From Dankookia rubra (GTDB lineage Bacteria > Pseudomonadota > Alphaproteobacteria > Acetobacterales > Acetobacteraceae), in contig NZ_SMSJ01000013.1 of NCBI RefSeq assembly GCF_004355005.1, positions 53,275-117,274 of the forward strand: a stretch of DNA of 64,000 nt. Reading direction: 5' to 3'. The notes beneath the pieces were generated by a model. The model did not search any database. It worked only from the letters and a program-made list of their open reading frames with translations, and had not been told where the DNA came from. Of the stretch, positions 8,620 to 17,437 are shown piece after piece; within the stretch, counting starts at the first letter, position 1; each line of letters starts with the position of its first letter. The position numbers and the translations under genes were made by a program.

Positions 8620-10137
8620 TTGGACATACCGCACCACGCCTGGCCCGATGGCGACCAGCAGGGCCCCTGCCGCAGCGGGATCGTCGATCTCGGGTCGAAT
8701 TCCGTCCGCCTCGTCATCTTCGAGGGGCTGGGCCGCAACCCGCAGGCGATCTTCAACGAGAAGGCCGTGCTCGGTCTCGGCCGCGGACTGCAATCGACCG
8801 GACGGCTGAACGAGGAGGCGATCGCCCAGATCCTGCTGGTGCTGGACCGCTACCACGCCGTCGCCCGCGCCATGCGGGCCGATCCACTGGAGGTGGTGGC
8901 GACCGCGGCGGTCAGGGATGCCAGCAACGGACCGGAATTCGTCGCCGCGCTGCAGGCGCGGATGCCCGGCGTGCCGATCCGCATCCTCGCCGGGGAGACC
9001 GAGGCGGAGCTCTCCGCCGACGGCGTGCTGCTGGGCTTCCCCGGCGCCGACGGCATCCTCGGCGACCTCGGCGGCGGCAGCCTGGAACTGGTGCGCCTCG
9101 AGGCCGGCCGGGCCTCCCGCGCCGCCTCCCTGCCGCTCGGCGTCATCCGCCTGGCGGAACGCGCCAATGGCGACGTGGTCCGGGCCCGGGCCATCGCCGA
9201 GCAGGAGCTGGGCCGGACGCCCTGGCTGGCCGAGGGAGCGGGGCGCGACCTCTACCTGGTGGGCGGCGCCTGGCGCGCCATGGCGCGGATGCACATCGCC
9301 CAGACCGGCTACCCGCTGGCGATCGTCCACCACTACGTGCTGCGGCGGGAGGAAGCGCGCGACATGGCCGGGGTCGTCATGGCGGCGTCGCGCCGCACGC
9401 TGGAACGCATGGCCGGGGCGCCGCAGAAGCGGCTGGGCGACCTGCCCTTCGCCGCCGTCGCGCTGCGCCGGCTGCTGCGGGCGACCGGGGCGGGGCGGGT
9501 GGTCTTCTCCGCCAACGGGCTGCGGGAGGGCTGGTATGCCCGCATGCTGCCGCCCGGGATCCGCGGCGAGGAGCCGTTGCTGGCGGCCTCGCAGGAGCTG
9601 GCCTGGCGCTGGGGCCGCGACCCCGGCCTTCCGCCGGCGCTGCTCGACTGGACCGACCCGGTCTTCGCCGACCAGGATTCCATCCAGCGGGCGCTGCGGG
9701 AAGCCGCCTGCTGGGTTTCCGACATCGGCAGCCACGACCATCCGGAATACCGCGCCGAGCAGGCCTTCCTGCGGGTGCTGCGGCAGCATGGCGTGGGGCT
9801 CGACCACCATGCCCGCGCCTTCCTCGCGCTGGTCGCCGCGCTCCGCTACGAGGCCGAGCCGAACGCGCCCTACCTGGCGCCGACCCGGGTGCTGCTGGAC
9901 GTGCCGACGATCCGCCGGGCGGAGTCGCTGGGGGCGGCGCTGCGGCTGGCCTATACGCTCTGCGGCGGCACCCCGGCGCTGCTGGCCGGCACCACGTTGC
10001 GACGCGACGGCAGCCGGCTGGTGCTGCGGCTGGCCGCGGGCACCGGCGTCTTCGCCGGGGAGAGCGTGCTGCGGCGGGTGGAGGCACTTGGCGCAACGCT
10101 TGGACTCGAGGCGGTGGTGGAGGTCGCGCGGGGCTGA
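8620..10137 (+). CDS. ppx: Exopolyphosphatase / pppGpp phosphohydrolase (Ppx/GppA family)
   Basis: Processively removes terminal phosphates from polyphosphate, or hydrolyses pppGpp. The 505-residue product has the ASKHA phosphate-1 motif GIVDLGSNSVRLVIFE near residues 20-35 and phosphate-2 motif GDLGGGSLEL near residues 148-157, followed by a C-terminal helical domain. It starts with TTG nine bases after AGGA and five bases after the ppk1 stop. The pairing with ppk1 supports the exopolyphosphatase reading over GppA. Confidence 0.92.
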   Translation: MDIPHHAWPDGDQQGPCRSGIVDLGSNSVRLVIFEGLGRNPQAIFNEKAVLGLGRGLQSTGRLNEEAIAQILLVLDRYHAVARAMRADPLEVVATAAVRDASNGPEFVAALQARMPGVPIRILAGETEAELSADGVLLGFPGADGILGDLGGGSLELVRLEAGRASRAASLPLGVIRLAERANGDVVRARAIAEQELGRTPWLAEGAGRDLYLVGGAWRAMARMHIAQTGYPLAIVHHYVLRREEARDMAGVVMAASRRTLERMAGAPQKRLGDLPFAAVALRRLLRATGAGRVVFSANGLREGWYARMLPPGIRGEEPLLAASQELAWRWGRDPGLPPALLDWTDPVFADQDSIQRALREAACWVSDIGSHDHPEYRAEQAFLRVLRQHGVGLDHHARAFLALVAALRYEAEPNAPYLAPTRVLLDVPTIRRAESLGAALRLAYTLCGGTPALLAGTTLRRDGSRLVLRLAAGTGVFAGESVLRRVEALGATLGLEAVVEVARG

Positions 10138-10377
10138 CGGCAAAAGGCAGGGCCGGGGCGACGCTGGCGTCCCGGGTCCCTCATCGCAATCGCTTGCGAC
10201 TCCGGCCGGCATCATCGGCGCCCGAGGCGGAGAGGGTCGAGGCGCGGGACACCGGGACCCGACCCGTCCAGGCCCTTCCGGTCCCTGGCTGGCCTCCGCG
10301 GCAACCTGGCCGGGATGCCCGCTCGACGATCCACCGCTCCGATAGCCGAGGACGTGGCAGCCGGGAGAGCGGCGGCG

Positions 10378-11280
10378 TCAGCCGCCCCGCCGGGCCAGCC
10401 AGATGCCACCGCCTATCAGCAGGATGCCGGCGGCGTGGAAGGCCCGTGGCACCTCGCCCAGCAGCAGCACCGCCAGGATCGTGCCGAAGACCGGCACGAG
10501 ATGCACGGCCAGCCCCGCCGTATTCGCCCCAAGCAGCGCCACCGCCCGGTTGTAGCAGAGATAGGCCAGCACCGAGGCGAAGAGCGCGACATAGAGGATC
10601 GCCCCGGCCGCCACGGGTGTCAGCGGCACCGGCCGGCCGGACAGCGTCTCCGCCAGGTATAAGGGCAGCAGCATCGCCGCCCCTGTCAGGAAGGTGCCGG
10701 CGACGAAGCTCAGCCCATGCACCATGGGCCGGCGCCGCAGCAGGGCGGTGTAGACCGCGTAGCTGACGATGCCGGCCAGCATCCAGACGTCGCCGCGGTT
10801 GAGGTCGAGCCCGGCCAGCACGGCCGGGTTGCCCCGGCTCACCAGCGTCACCGCCCCGGCCAGCGAGATGGCGATGCCGAGCGCCTGCCGCACGCTGACC
10901 CTTTCCCGGAACAGCAGGAAGGAGGCGGCGACGATCAGCACCGGCATGGTCGACTGCAGCATGACGATGTTGAGCGCGGTCGTGCTTTGCGCCGCGATGT
11001 AGAGCGTGGTGTTGAAGACCGCGATGCCGAAGACCGAGAAGGCCAGCATCGGCTTCCAGGCCCGCAGCATGGACCGGAGGTCGGCCTGCAGGTGCGGCCA
11101 GGCGAAAGGCAGGATGATCGCCGCCCCGACCACCCAGCGCCAGAAGGCCAGCCCGATCGGCGGCACCTGCCCGGCCACGGCGCGGCCGAGGATGGCATTG
11201 CCGGCCCAGAACAGTGCCGTCGCCATCATCAGCAACCAGGGCATGTCGAACAGCCCGCGCCGGGCCGGTGCCTCACTCAA
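10378..11280 (-). CDS. EamA-type drug/metabolite transporter
   Basis: A 300-residue inner-membrane protein with about ten hydrophobic helices arranged as two EamA repeats. The first opens LLMMATALFWAGNAILGR and the second begins near residue 150 (GDVWMLAGIVSYAVYTALLR). Such DMT-superfamily proteins export amino acids, nucleobases or other metabolites; the substrate is not deducible. The TTG at 11280 overlaps the end of the upstream methyltransferase by 8 bp and has GAGG about nine bases upstream; an ATG twelve codons downstream is an alternative. It is convergent with ppx across a 240 bp gap without genes. Confidence 0.85.
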   Translation of the reverse strand: MSEAPARRGLFDMPWLLMMATALFWAGNAILGRAVAGQVPPIGLAFWRWVVGAAIILPFAWPHLQADLRSMLRAWKPMLAFSVFGIAVFNTTLYIAAQSTTALNIVMLQSTMPVLIVAASFLLFRERVSVRQALGIAISLAGAVTLVSRGNPAVLAGLDLNRGDVWMLAGIVSYAVYTALLRRRPMVHGLSFVAGTFLTGAAMLLPLYLAETLSGRPVPLTPVAAGAILYVALFASVLAYLCYNRAVALLGANTAGLAVHLVPVFGTILAVLLLGEVPRAFHAAGILLIGGGIWLARRGG

Positions 11281-12475
11281 GCCAGGGCGCCTCGACGAAG
11301 AGGGCGCCGTCGTAGTTGTTCGGCTGGCCCGGGGCGACCACCAGTTCCAGCATCAGCCCGCAGGCCTCGGCATGCGGCCAGAAGACGCGGCGGAGCAGGC
11401 GGTGCGTGCCGGGGGGGATCTCCACCAGGGGCGTGTCCAGCACATGGCCCTCGGCGGTCACCAGCCCGATCCGCAGCAGCAGCGGCGGCGCCGCCGGCGC
11501 GGTCATCAGGGTCGCCTGGAACAGGCGCCGTCCGGCCCGCAGGCGCGGCAGCCCGGCATAGACCAGGCGCAGCGCCGGCTCCCAGGGGGAGTTGGGGTGG
11601 AGCTGCATGCCGGATGCCTTGGCATGGGTCCAGGGGTTGGAGTTGGTCAGCGTGACGGTGCCGCCCGCCGGCAGCGGCAGCGGGCCGGCCGGCGCCGGGG
11701 CGGCCTCCTGCCCGAAGGGCAGCCCGAGCGGCATGGGGTCGGCCGGCTGCTGCGGCCGGCCGGCCAGGCCCGACCAGGGCTGCGGGTGCACCAGCCGCAT
11801 CGGCGTGGCCGGCGCGCCGTGGCGCAGCAGCGCCGCCTCCGCCGGGCTGCCGGTGCGGGCGAAGAGCAGCATGTTCTGCGCGTACCACCAGTCGAGCTCC
11901 TGGTGCAGCCAGAGTGCCGGGCGCAGCAGGTCGAAGCAGCGGAAGCCCTCGGCGTCGAACAGCGCGGCCCAGTAGTCCGGCCATTGCTCGTTCACATGGT
12001 GCTCGCCGCCCTGGTAGGGGATGGCGGCGGAGAACAGCACGGCATCGGCGAGGCCGGCCAGCAGCCCGACCAGGCCCGGCGCCTGCGGCGGGTCGAGATG
12101 CTCCGCCACCTCGAGGCACATCGCCAGATCGGCCGGCCGCGGCAGGCGGGCGGCGATCGCCGCCGGGTCGGGGGCGGCGAGGTCGGCCGCGAGGAAGCGG
12201 TCCTGCGGGATCAGCAGGTGGTCCCGCGGCACCCAGTCGCCATCGACGCCGAGGATGCTGGCGGTGCCGAGCTCCTGCGCCGCCCGCAGCCAGGTGCCGA
12301 CCCCGCAGCCGAGATCGACCACGCCGGCTGGCACGCCGAGCAGGCCGAAGGCGCGGCCCAGCGCGCAGCGGGCGGAGCGCAGCGAGGCCGCGGCATGGGA
12401 TTCGTAGAAGGAGGCGGCATAGGTCCCTGCCATGGACTGGTCCGTCGGCGCCACCGTGTCAGTCCTCTGCGCCAT
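11273..12475 (-). CDS. Class I SAM-dependent methyltransferase with C-terminal extra domain
   Basis: A 400-residue protein. The Rossmann methyltransferase part is at roughly residues 20-200, with motif I VVDLGCGVG at 52-60, the acidic VDGD after strand 2 and EVAEHLD as motif III/IV. The C-terminal 150 residues look beta-rich and may bind a carbohydrate or polymer, but I do not recognise the domain. The substrate is unknown; adjacent genes (a DMT exporter and RNase D) give no direct hint. The gene overlaps the exporter start by 8 bp, so the two probably form an operon. Confidence 0.8.
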   Translation of the reverse strand: MAQRTDTVAPTDQSMAGTYAASFYESHAAASLRSARCALGRAFGLLGVPAGVVDLGCGVGTWLRAAQELGTASILGVDGDWVPRDHLLIPQDRFLAADLAAPDPAAIAARLPRPADLAMCLEVAEHLDPPQAPGLVGLLAGLADAVLFSAAIPYQGGEHHVNEQWPDYWAALFDAEGFRCFDLLRPALWLHQELDWWYAQNMLLFARTGSPAEAALLRHGAPATPMRLVHPQPWSGLAGRPQQPADPMPLGLPFGQEAAPAPAGPLPLPAGGTVTLTNSNPWTHAKASGMQLHPNSPWEPALRLVYAGLPRLRAGRRLFQATLMTAPAAPPLLLRIGLVTAEGHVLDTPLVEIPPGTHRLLRRVFWPHAEACGLMLELVVAPGQPNNYDGALFVEAPWLE

Positions 12476-12500
12476 GCGGCGCTCTGGTCATCGGGGCGCG

Positions 12501-13685
12501 TTACCCTGCCGGAATCAGCTTGATCCGCCGGCCGTCGACGCCGAGCGCCAGCCGGCCCGCCTTCAGCGCCAGCGCCGCATCGCCGAAGACCTCGCGCCGC
12601 CAGCCATGCAGCGCCGGCAGGTCGGGGCTCGCCTCGGTCGCCAGCCGTTCCAGGTCGTCGGAGCTGGCCAGCAGCTTCGGCGCCACATTGTGCTCCTCGG
12701 ACTTGGTTGCCAACAGCACTTTCAGCAGCGCGACCAGCGCCGGGGAGGGCGAGGGGCCGCCACGTTCCTTCGGCGGCTCCGGCAGGGCGCTGTCGGGCAG
12801 CGCCTTGGCCTCTTTCACCGCGGCCAGCAGCCCGGCGCCGCTGCGGCCCTTGGCGAAGCCTTCCGAGATCCCGCGCGCCCGGGCCAGGTCGGCCGGGGTT
12901 TCCGGCGCGGTGGCGGCGAGCTCCAGCAGGGTCTCGTCCTTCACCAGGCGCTGGCGGGGGATGTTGATCCGCTGCGCTTCCTTCTCGCGCCAGCCGGCGA
13001 TGGCCTGCAGCATGCCGAGGAAGCGGCGGTTGGTGGTCCGGGGCTTGAGGCGTTCCCAGGCATTCTCCGGCTCGGTCCGGTAGGTGCCGGGCTCGTTCAG
13101 CACCGCCATCTCCTCGGCCACCCAGTCGAGCCGGCCTTCCTTGGCGAGGCGTGCGGTCAGCGCCGTGTAGATCTTCCGCAGGTGGGTGACGTCGGCCGCA
13201 GCATAGGCGATCTGCGAGGCCGAGAGCGGCCGGGCCGACCAGTCGGAGAAGCGGTGCGCCTTGTCGATCTGCGCATTGGCGAGCGCCCGGGCGAGGCCGT
13301 CATAGCTCACCTGGTCGCCGAAGCCGGCGACCATGGCGGCGACCTGGGTGTCGAACAGCGGGGTCGGCACCGCGCCGTATTTCAGCAGGAAGATCTCGAC
13401 GTCCTGGCGGGCGGCATGGAAGACCTTGGTGACCTTCGGATTGGCCAGCAGCAGGCCGAGCGGGGCGAGGTCGAGCCCTTCCGCCTGGGCATCGACCACC
13501 GCCGTCTCGTGCGTCCCGCCCAGCTGGACGACGCAGAGCTCGGGCCAATAGGTCCGCTCCCGCATGAACTCGGTATCGACGGTGACGAATTCCTCGGCGC
13601 TCAGGCGCTCGCAGAGCGCCGCCAGCTCGGCGGAGGTGGTGACGAGGGCGGGGGCGCTGGCTTCGGCAGGCGGGCGACGGCTCAT
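12501..13685 (-). CDS. rnd: Ribonuclease D
   Basis: A 3'-5' exoribonuclease of the DEDDy class that trims tRNA 3' ends. The 394-residue product shows exo I DTEF (Asp37, Glu39), exo II in HAARQDVEIF, and exo III in YAAADV with the tyrosine characteristic of DEDDy. The C-terminal part contains the helical HRDC-type region. In this gene run rnd lies close to aspS, separated from it only by the toxin-antitoxin remnant. Confidence 0.95.
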   Translation of the reverse strand: MSRRPPAEASAPALVTTSAELAALCERLSAEEFVTVDTEFMRERTYWPELCVVQLGGTHETAVVDAQAEGLDLAPLGLLLANPKVTKVFHAARQDVEIFLLKYGAVPTPLFDTQVAAMVAGFGDQVSYDGLARALANAQIDKAHRFSDWSARPLSASQIAYAAADVTHLRKIYTALTARLAKEGRLDWVAEEMAVLNEPGTYRTEPENAWERLKPRTTNRRFLGMLQAIAGWREKEAQRINIPRQRLVKDETLLELAATAPETPADLARARGISEGFAKGRSGAGLLAAVKEAKALPDSALPEPPKERGGPSPSPALVALLKVLLATKSEEHNVAPKLLASSDDLERLATEASPDLPALHGWRREVFGDAALALKAGRLALGVDGRRIKLIPAG

Positions 13686-13745
13686 GCCGATGCTTCTACC
13701 GCCGGGGGAGGAAGTGGGAAAGCCGGGGGAAAGCGGGGATGCCGG

Positions 13746-14165
13746 TCAAGCACCCGCCCCGGCGGGGGCCAGCGCCGTCGCGGCGGCGGCCTGGCGCTGG
13801 CCGAAGGTCAGCAGCGGCAGGCCGAGCCGGGCGCAGGCGGCAAGGTGGAGCGCGTCCGGCGCGCGCGGGCCAAGGTCGAAGCGGCGGGCACGGCGGGCGG
13901 CGACGCGGTGGTCGGCCGGCTCGACATCCTCCGTCCCCGCCCGTCCAGCGACCCGTCGGCCGCAGCGCCGCAGGATCTCGACAGCCTGGGCGTGATCCAG
14001 GCGGCAAATCCGCCGCAGCGCGCTGATCACCGCCTCGAATTCGACCGGCTCGGAGGTGCCGACCACCACCGCGGGTTGCTCCGCCTCGATCCAGTCCGGC
14101 ATCGACAGGCTATGGGCATCCGCCACGAACAGGGACACGAGGGCACTCGTATCCAGGTAGATCAC
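13746..14165 (-). CDS. PIN-domain protein, VapC-like toxin
   Basis: A 139-residue PIN-domain protein of the VapC type, normally an Mg-dependent RNase that cleaves tRNA or rRNA. It has the N-terminal IYLDTSALV with Asp5, acidic Glu42/Glu44 and Asp104 in PDALHLA. The fourth usual acidic position, in the TFD..LA motif, reads TFGQRQA, so one likely catalytic aspartate is replaced. The GTG start overlaps the antitoxin stop (GTGA), a typical TA arrangement. Because its antitoxin is frameshifted, the toxin may be inactive or poorly translated. Confidence 0.75.
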   Translation of the reverse strand: MIYLDTSALVSLFVADAHSLSMPDWIEAEQPAVVVGTSEPVEFEAVISALRRICRLDHAQAVEILRRCGRRVAGRAGTEDVEPADHRVAARRARRFDLGPRAPDALHLAACARLGLPLLTFGQRQAAAATALAPAGAGA

Positions 14166-14450
14166 ACCTCGTCGTCCGCGTTGCGCATGGTGCGGATGAA
14201 GGTGCCTGCATCGACCTTCATCAAGGTCTGAACGGCCGGGGCGCGGCGCAGCTCGTCGATTGATTCCCGGCTGACGCGCTTCTCCGCCACCAGCCGCACC
14301 GGCTTGAACTCGCCGATCGGCTTGCCGCGGCGGGTGATGGTGACCGGCTCCCCCCCCCGCCCGGCGGCGGCGAGCAGGGCAGGCAGGCCGTCCTTGGCTT
14401 CGGCGACGCTGTAGGCTGGCTCTCCGGCCGTTTACCCACGGGATGGCCAT
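14162..14450 (-). pseudogene. Phd/YefM (VapB-like) antitoxin, 5' end frameshifted or lacking a start codon
   Basis: The frame ending at 14162 encodes YSVAEAKDGLPALLAAAGRG, then EPVTITRRGKPIGEFKPV, a clear Phd/YefM antitoxin N-domain, and continues to the GTGA overlap with the toxin. Upstream it reaches a TAA at 14432-14434 with no ATG, GTG or TTG before the conserved residues. The only good start codons (ATG at 14450 or 14462) are in the toxin frame. That frame reads straight through this region and joins the toxin with no stop. A one-base deletion between 14431 and 14447 would explain this. The C9 run at 14350-14358 is in frame on both sides and is not the cause. Confidence 0.65.
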
Positions 14451-14498
14451 GACGATGGCCATCCGCCCCGCCGAAATCATCGACGGCGCATCGCGGGG

Positions 14499-14504
14499 TT
14501 GACA
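14499..14504 (+). promoter_or_regulatory. Possible -35 element upstream of aspS
   Basis: TTGACA lies 57 bp before the aspS start in the divergent spacer. No convincing -10 hexamer is found at 16-18 bp, so this is a weak candidate only. Confidence 0.25.
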
Positions 14505-14561
14505 GGACATACCCCCGGCGCCTCAAACCCGCCCTTCCTCGCAGATCCAGGTCCCCGCCCC

Positions 14562-16400
14562 ATGCACGCCTACCGCACCCATACCTGCGGCGCCCTTCGC
14601 GCCAGCGACGCCGGCGCGACCGTCCGGCTTTCCGGCTGGGTGCACCGCAAGCGGGACCATGGCGGGCTGCTCTTCCTCGACCTGCGCGACCATTACGGCC
14701 TGACCCAATGCGTGGTCGCCCAAGGGTCGCCGGTCTTCGAGGCGGCCGACCGGCTGCGCGCCGAGAGCGTCGTCACCGTGACCGGGGAGGTGGTGAACCG
14801 CGAGCCCGGCACGGTCAATGCCAAGCTCCCCACCGGCGAGGTCGAGCTGCGGGTGCGCGAGCTTACCCTGCAATCTGCCGCCGAGGTGCTGCCCTTCCAG
14901 GTCGCCGGCGAGCAGGAGGCGCCGGAGGAGATGCGGCTGCGCTACCGCTTCCTCGACCTCCGGCGGGAACGCCTGCAGCGCAACATGATCCTGCGCGCCC
15001 AGATCATCCAGGACATCCGGGAGCGCATGATCGCCACCGGCTTCAACGAGTTCCAGACGCCGATCCTGACCGTCAGCAGCCCCGAGGGCGCGCGCGACTT
15101 CCTGGTGCCGGCCCGGCTGCATCCCGGCAAATTCTACGCCCTGCCGCAGGCGCCGCAGCAATACAAGCAGCTGACCATGGTCGCCGGCTTCGACCGCTAC
15201 TTCCAGATCGCCCCCTGCTTCCGCGACGAGGCCGGCCGCGCCGACCGCACGCTGATGTTCTATCAGCTCGACGTCGAGATGAGCTTCGTCACCCAGGAGG
15301 ACGTCTTCACCACCATGGAGCCGGTGATCCGCGGTACCTTCGAGCGCTTCGCCGAGGGCCGCCACGTCGATGCCGGCCCTTGGATCCGCATCCCCTATGC
15401 CAAGGCGATGCTCGACTACGGCTCGGACAAGCCGGACCTGCGCAACCCGCTGGTGATTCGCGACGTGACGGAGCAGTTCGCCGGCAGCGGCTTCGGGCTG
15501 TTCTCGAAGATCGCCGCGTCCGGCGGCGTGGTGCGCGCCATCCCGGCGCCGGGCGCGGGGGCCAACCCGCGCTCCTTCTTCGACAAGATGAACGAATGGG
15601 CGCGCGAGCAGGGCGCCGGCGGGCTCGGCTACATCACCTTCGACGCGGAAGGCCCGAAGGGCCCGATCGCCCGCAACCTCGAGGCCGACCGCGCCGAGGC
15701 GATCCGCGCCGCCTGCGGCGTCGGCCCGGGCGACGCCGTCTTCTTCGCCGCGGGCAAGGCGGCGGATGCCGCCAAGCTTGCCGGCCAGGCGCGGCTGAAG
15801 CTCGGAACCGATCTCGGCCTGACCGAGAAGGCCGGCTTCCGCTTCTGCTGGATCACCGACTTCCCCTTCTATGAGCTGAACGAGGAGACCGGCCAGGTCG
15901 ACTTCAGCCACAACCCCTTCTCGATGCCGCAGGGCGAGATGGCGGCGCTGGAGGGGCAGGACCCGCTGACCATCGGGGCCTACCAGTACGACGTGGTCTG
16001 CAATGGCTACGAGATGGCCTCCGGCGCCATCCGCAACCATAAGGCGGAAATCATGGTAAAGGCCTTCGGCATCGCCGGCTACCCGCCCCAGGCCGTCGAG
16101 GACCGCTTCGGCGGCATGCTGAACGCCTTCCGCTACGGCGCCCCGCCGCACGGCGGCATGGCCGCCGGCATCGACCGCATCGTCATGCTGCTGGCGGAAG
16201 AACCGAACCTGCGCGAGGTCAACCTCTTCCCCATGAACCAGCAGGGCGAGGAGCTGATGATGGGTTCCCCGTCCCCGGTGGAGGAGGCGCGGACGCGGGA
16301 GCTGCATATCCGCACCGTGCTGCCGCCGGCCAAGCCATCGGCCGAAAAGCCCGCGCCGAAGGATGCGCCCCAGGGTGCAGTGCCGGCCAAGACGCCCTAA
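14562..16400 (+). CDS. aspS: Aspartyl-tRNA synthetase
   Basis: A class II aminoacyl-tRNA synthetase that charges tRNA-Asp (and perhaps tRNA-Asn, if non-discriminating). The 612-residue product shows an N-terminal OB-fold beginning [14 protein letters not shown] and motif 2 around [11 protein letters not shown]. The bacterial GAD insertion domain follows in the middle, and motif 3 is in [15 protein letters not shown] charged, Pro/Lys-rich C-terminal tail ([13 protein letters not shown]) follows the catalytic domain and is not part of the usual fold. Transcribed away from the antitoxin remnant; eipB follows with a 30 bp gap. Confidence 0.97.
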   Translation: MHAYRTHTCGALRASDAGATVRLSGWVHRKRDHGGLLFLDLRDHYGLTQCVVAQGSPVFEAADRLRAESVVTVTGEVVNREPGTVNAKLPTGEVELRVRELTLQSAAEVLPFQVAGEQEAPEEMRLRYRFLDLRRERLQRNMILRAQIIQDIRERMIATGFNEFQTPILTVSSPEGARDFLVPARLHPGKFYALPQAPQQYKQLTMVAGFDRYFQIAPCFRDEAGRADRTLMFYQLDVEMSFVTQEDVFTTMEPVIRGTFERFAEGRHVDAGPWIRIPYAKAMLDYGSDKPDLRNPLVIRDVTEQFAGSGFGLFSKIAASGGVVRAIPAPGAGANPRSFFDKMNEWAREQGAGGLGYITFDAEGPKGPIARNLEADRAEAIRAACGVGPGDAVFFAAGKAADAAKLAGQARLKLGTDLGLTEKAGFRFCWITDFPFYELNEETGQVDFSHNPFSMPQGEMAALEGQDPLTIGAYQYDVVCNGYEMASGAIRNHKAEIMVKAFGIAGYPPQAVEDRFGGMLNAFRYGAPPHGGMAAGIDRIVMLLAEEPNLREVNLFPMNQQGEELMMGSPSPVEEARTRELHIRTVLPPAKPSAEKPAPKDAPQGAVPAKTP

Positions 16401-16430
16401 TTGCTGCCGATGCACCCAAGGACCCGCGCC

Positions 16431-17264
16431 ATGCCGTTGCGCCGCCCCCTAACTGCCGCCTTCATGGCCGTGACGATTGCGCTCGGCGTGTCGGTCGCCC
16501 TGCCGGCCGCGGCGGCCGAGCCGGGAGCGGAGGCGATGGCCGGCCATCGCGCCGCTTATCGGCTCACCCTCGACAAGGTGCGGGACAATTCGGACATCGC
16601 CCGGGCCGACGGGGCCATGCTGTACGAGGTGGTGGACAGCTGCGACGGCTGGGCGACCCGCCAGCGCTTCCAACTGCGGCTGACCGACCGCGACGGCCAG
16701 GATGTCGAGACCACCTCGGACTACTCGACCTTCGAGACCAAGGACGGGAAGAAGATCCGCTTCAGCCTGACCCAGACCAGCCAGGGCGCTGTTTCCCAAC
16801 GGATCGCCGGCGATGCCGAGGTGACCGAGGCCGGCGGCACGGTGACCTATACCGAGCCGGAGGCGAAGCAGGAGGACCTGCCGAAGGGCACCCTGCTGCC
16901 CATGCTGCACACCATCCGCAGCCTGGCCGCGGCCAAGGCGGGCAAGCGCATGATGGTGGTGCCGCTCTTCGACGGCACCAGCGCCGAGGGCGCCCAGGAC
17001 ACCACCACGGTGATCTCCGCCTGGCAGCCGCCGGCGGCAAATGCGAAATTCCCCGACCTGGCCAAGCTCGGCAGCGCGCGGATGCGGGTCGCCTTCTTCG
17101 ACCGCAACGACAGCGGCGCCAATGGCGGCGCCAGCGCCCCGGACTACGAGGTTGGGCTGCGCTACTATGCCAACGGCGTTGCCGACGAGATGCAGATGGA
17201 TTTCGGCGAGTTCAGCGTGAACGGCGCGCTGCAGGAGCTGGCGCTGCTGCCCAACCCCTGCTGA
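16431..17264 (+). CDS. eipB: EipB-family (DUF1849) periplasmic envelope-integrity protein
   Basis: A 277-residue exported protein with a signal peptide (about residues 1-29, VALPAAAAE) followed by the EipB/DUF1849 domain. Recognisable segments include HRAAYRLTL, EVVDSCDGWATRQRF and SDYSTFETKDGKKIRF. In Brucella, EipB is a periplasmic beta-spiral protein needed for envelope integrity, with a conserved disulfide. The two cysteines here, Cys71 and the terminal Cys277, match that pattern. The ATG at 16431 has AAGGA eight bases upstream; upstream ATGs at 16410 and 16401 are less likely. A strong terminator follows. Confidence 0.85.
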   Translation: MPLRRPLTAAFMAVTIALGVSVALPAAAAEPGAEAMAGHRAAYRLTLDKVRDNSDIARADGAMLYEVVDSCDGWATRQRFQLRLTDRDGQDVETTSDYSTFETKDGKKIRFSLTQTSQGAVSQRIAGDAEVTEAGGTVTYTEPEAKQEDLPKGTLLPMLHTIRSLAAAKAGKRMMVVPLFDGTSAEGAQDTTTVISAWQPPAANAKFPDLAKLGSARMRVAFFDRNDSGANGGASAPDYEVGLRYYANGVADEMQMDFGEFSVNGALQELALLPNPC

Positions 17265-17298
17265 GCCGCCCGCCCGCCCGCCCGTTCGCTGCGCTGCC

Positions 17299-17327
17299 AA
17301 GGCCCCGGTCACCGCCGGGGCCTTTTT
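17299..17327 (+). terminator. Rho-independent terminator after eipB
   Basis: A stem AAGGCCCCGG/CCGGGGCCTT with a six-base loop is followed by TTTTT. It lies 34 bp past the eipB stop codon. Confidence 0.85.
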
Positions 17328-17437
17328 GCTGTCCGGCGGTTTGACCCCGCGGCACCGCGCGTGATTGACTTGCCGCAAGAACGCGCAAGCCGGCGCATGG
17401 CACCCGACCCAGCCCCGCCTGCTGCAGGAGAGCCGCC

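Noticed and set aside
10138-10377. Possible fifth copy of the dispersed repeat between ppx and the DMT exporter
   Set aside because: A convergent spacer with CCCTCATCGC and a small GACG/CGTC hairpin, but the GAGTCTGGC and TTGGGGAGGAAA parts are absent.
14350-14358. C9 homopolymer as the cause of the antitoxin frameshift
   Set aside because: Conserved antitoxin residues on both sides of the tract are in the same frame, so the break must lie nearer the 5' end.
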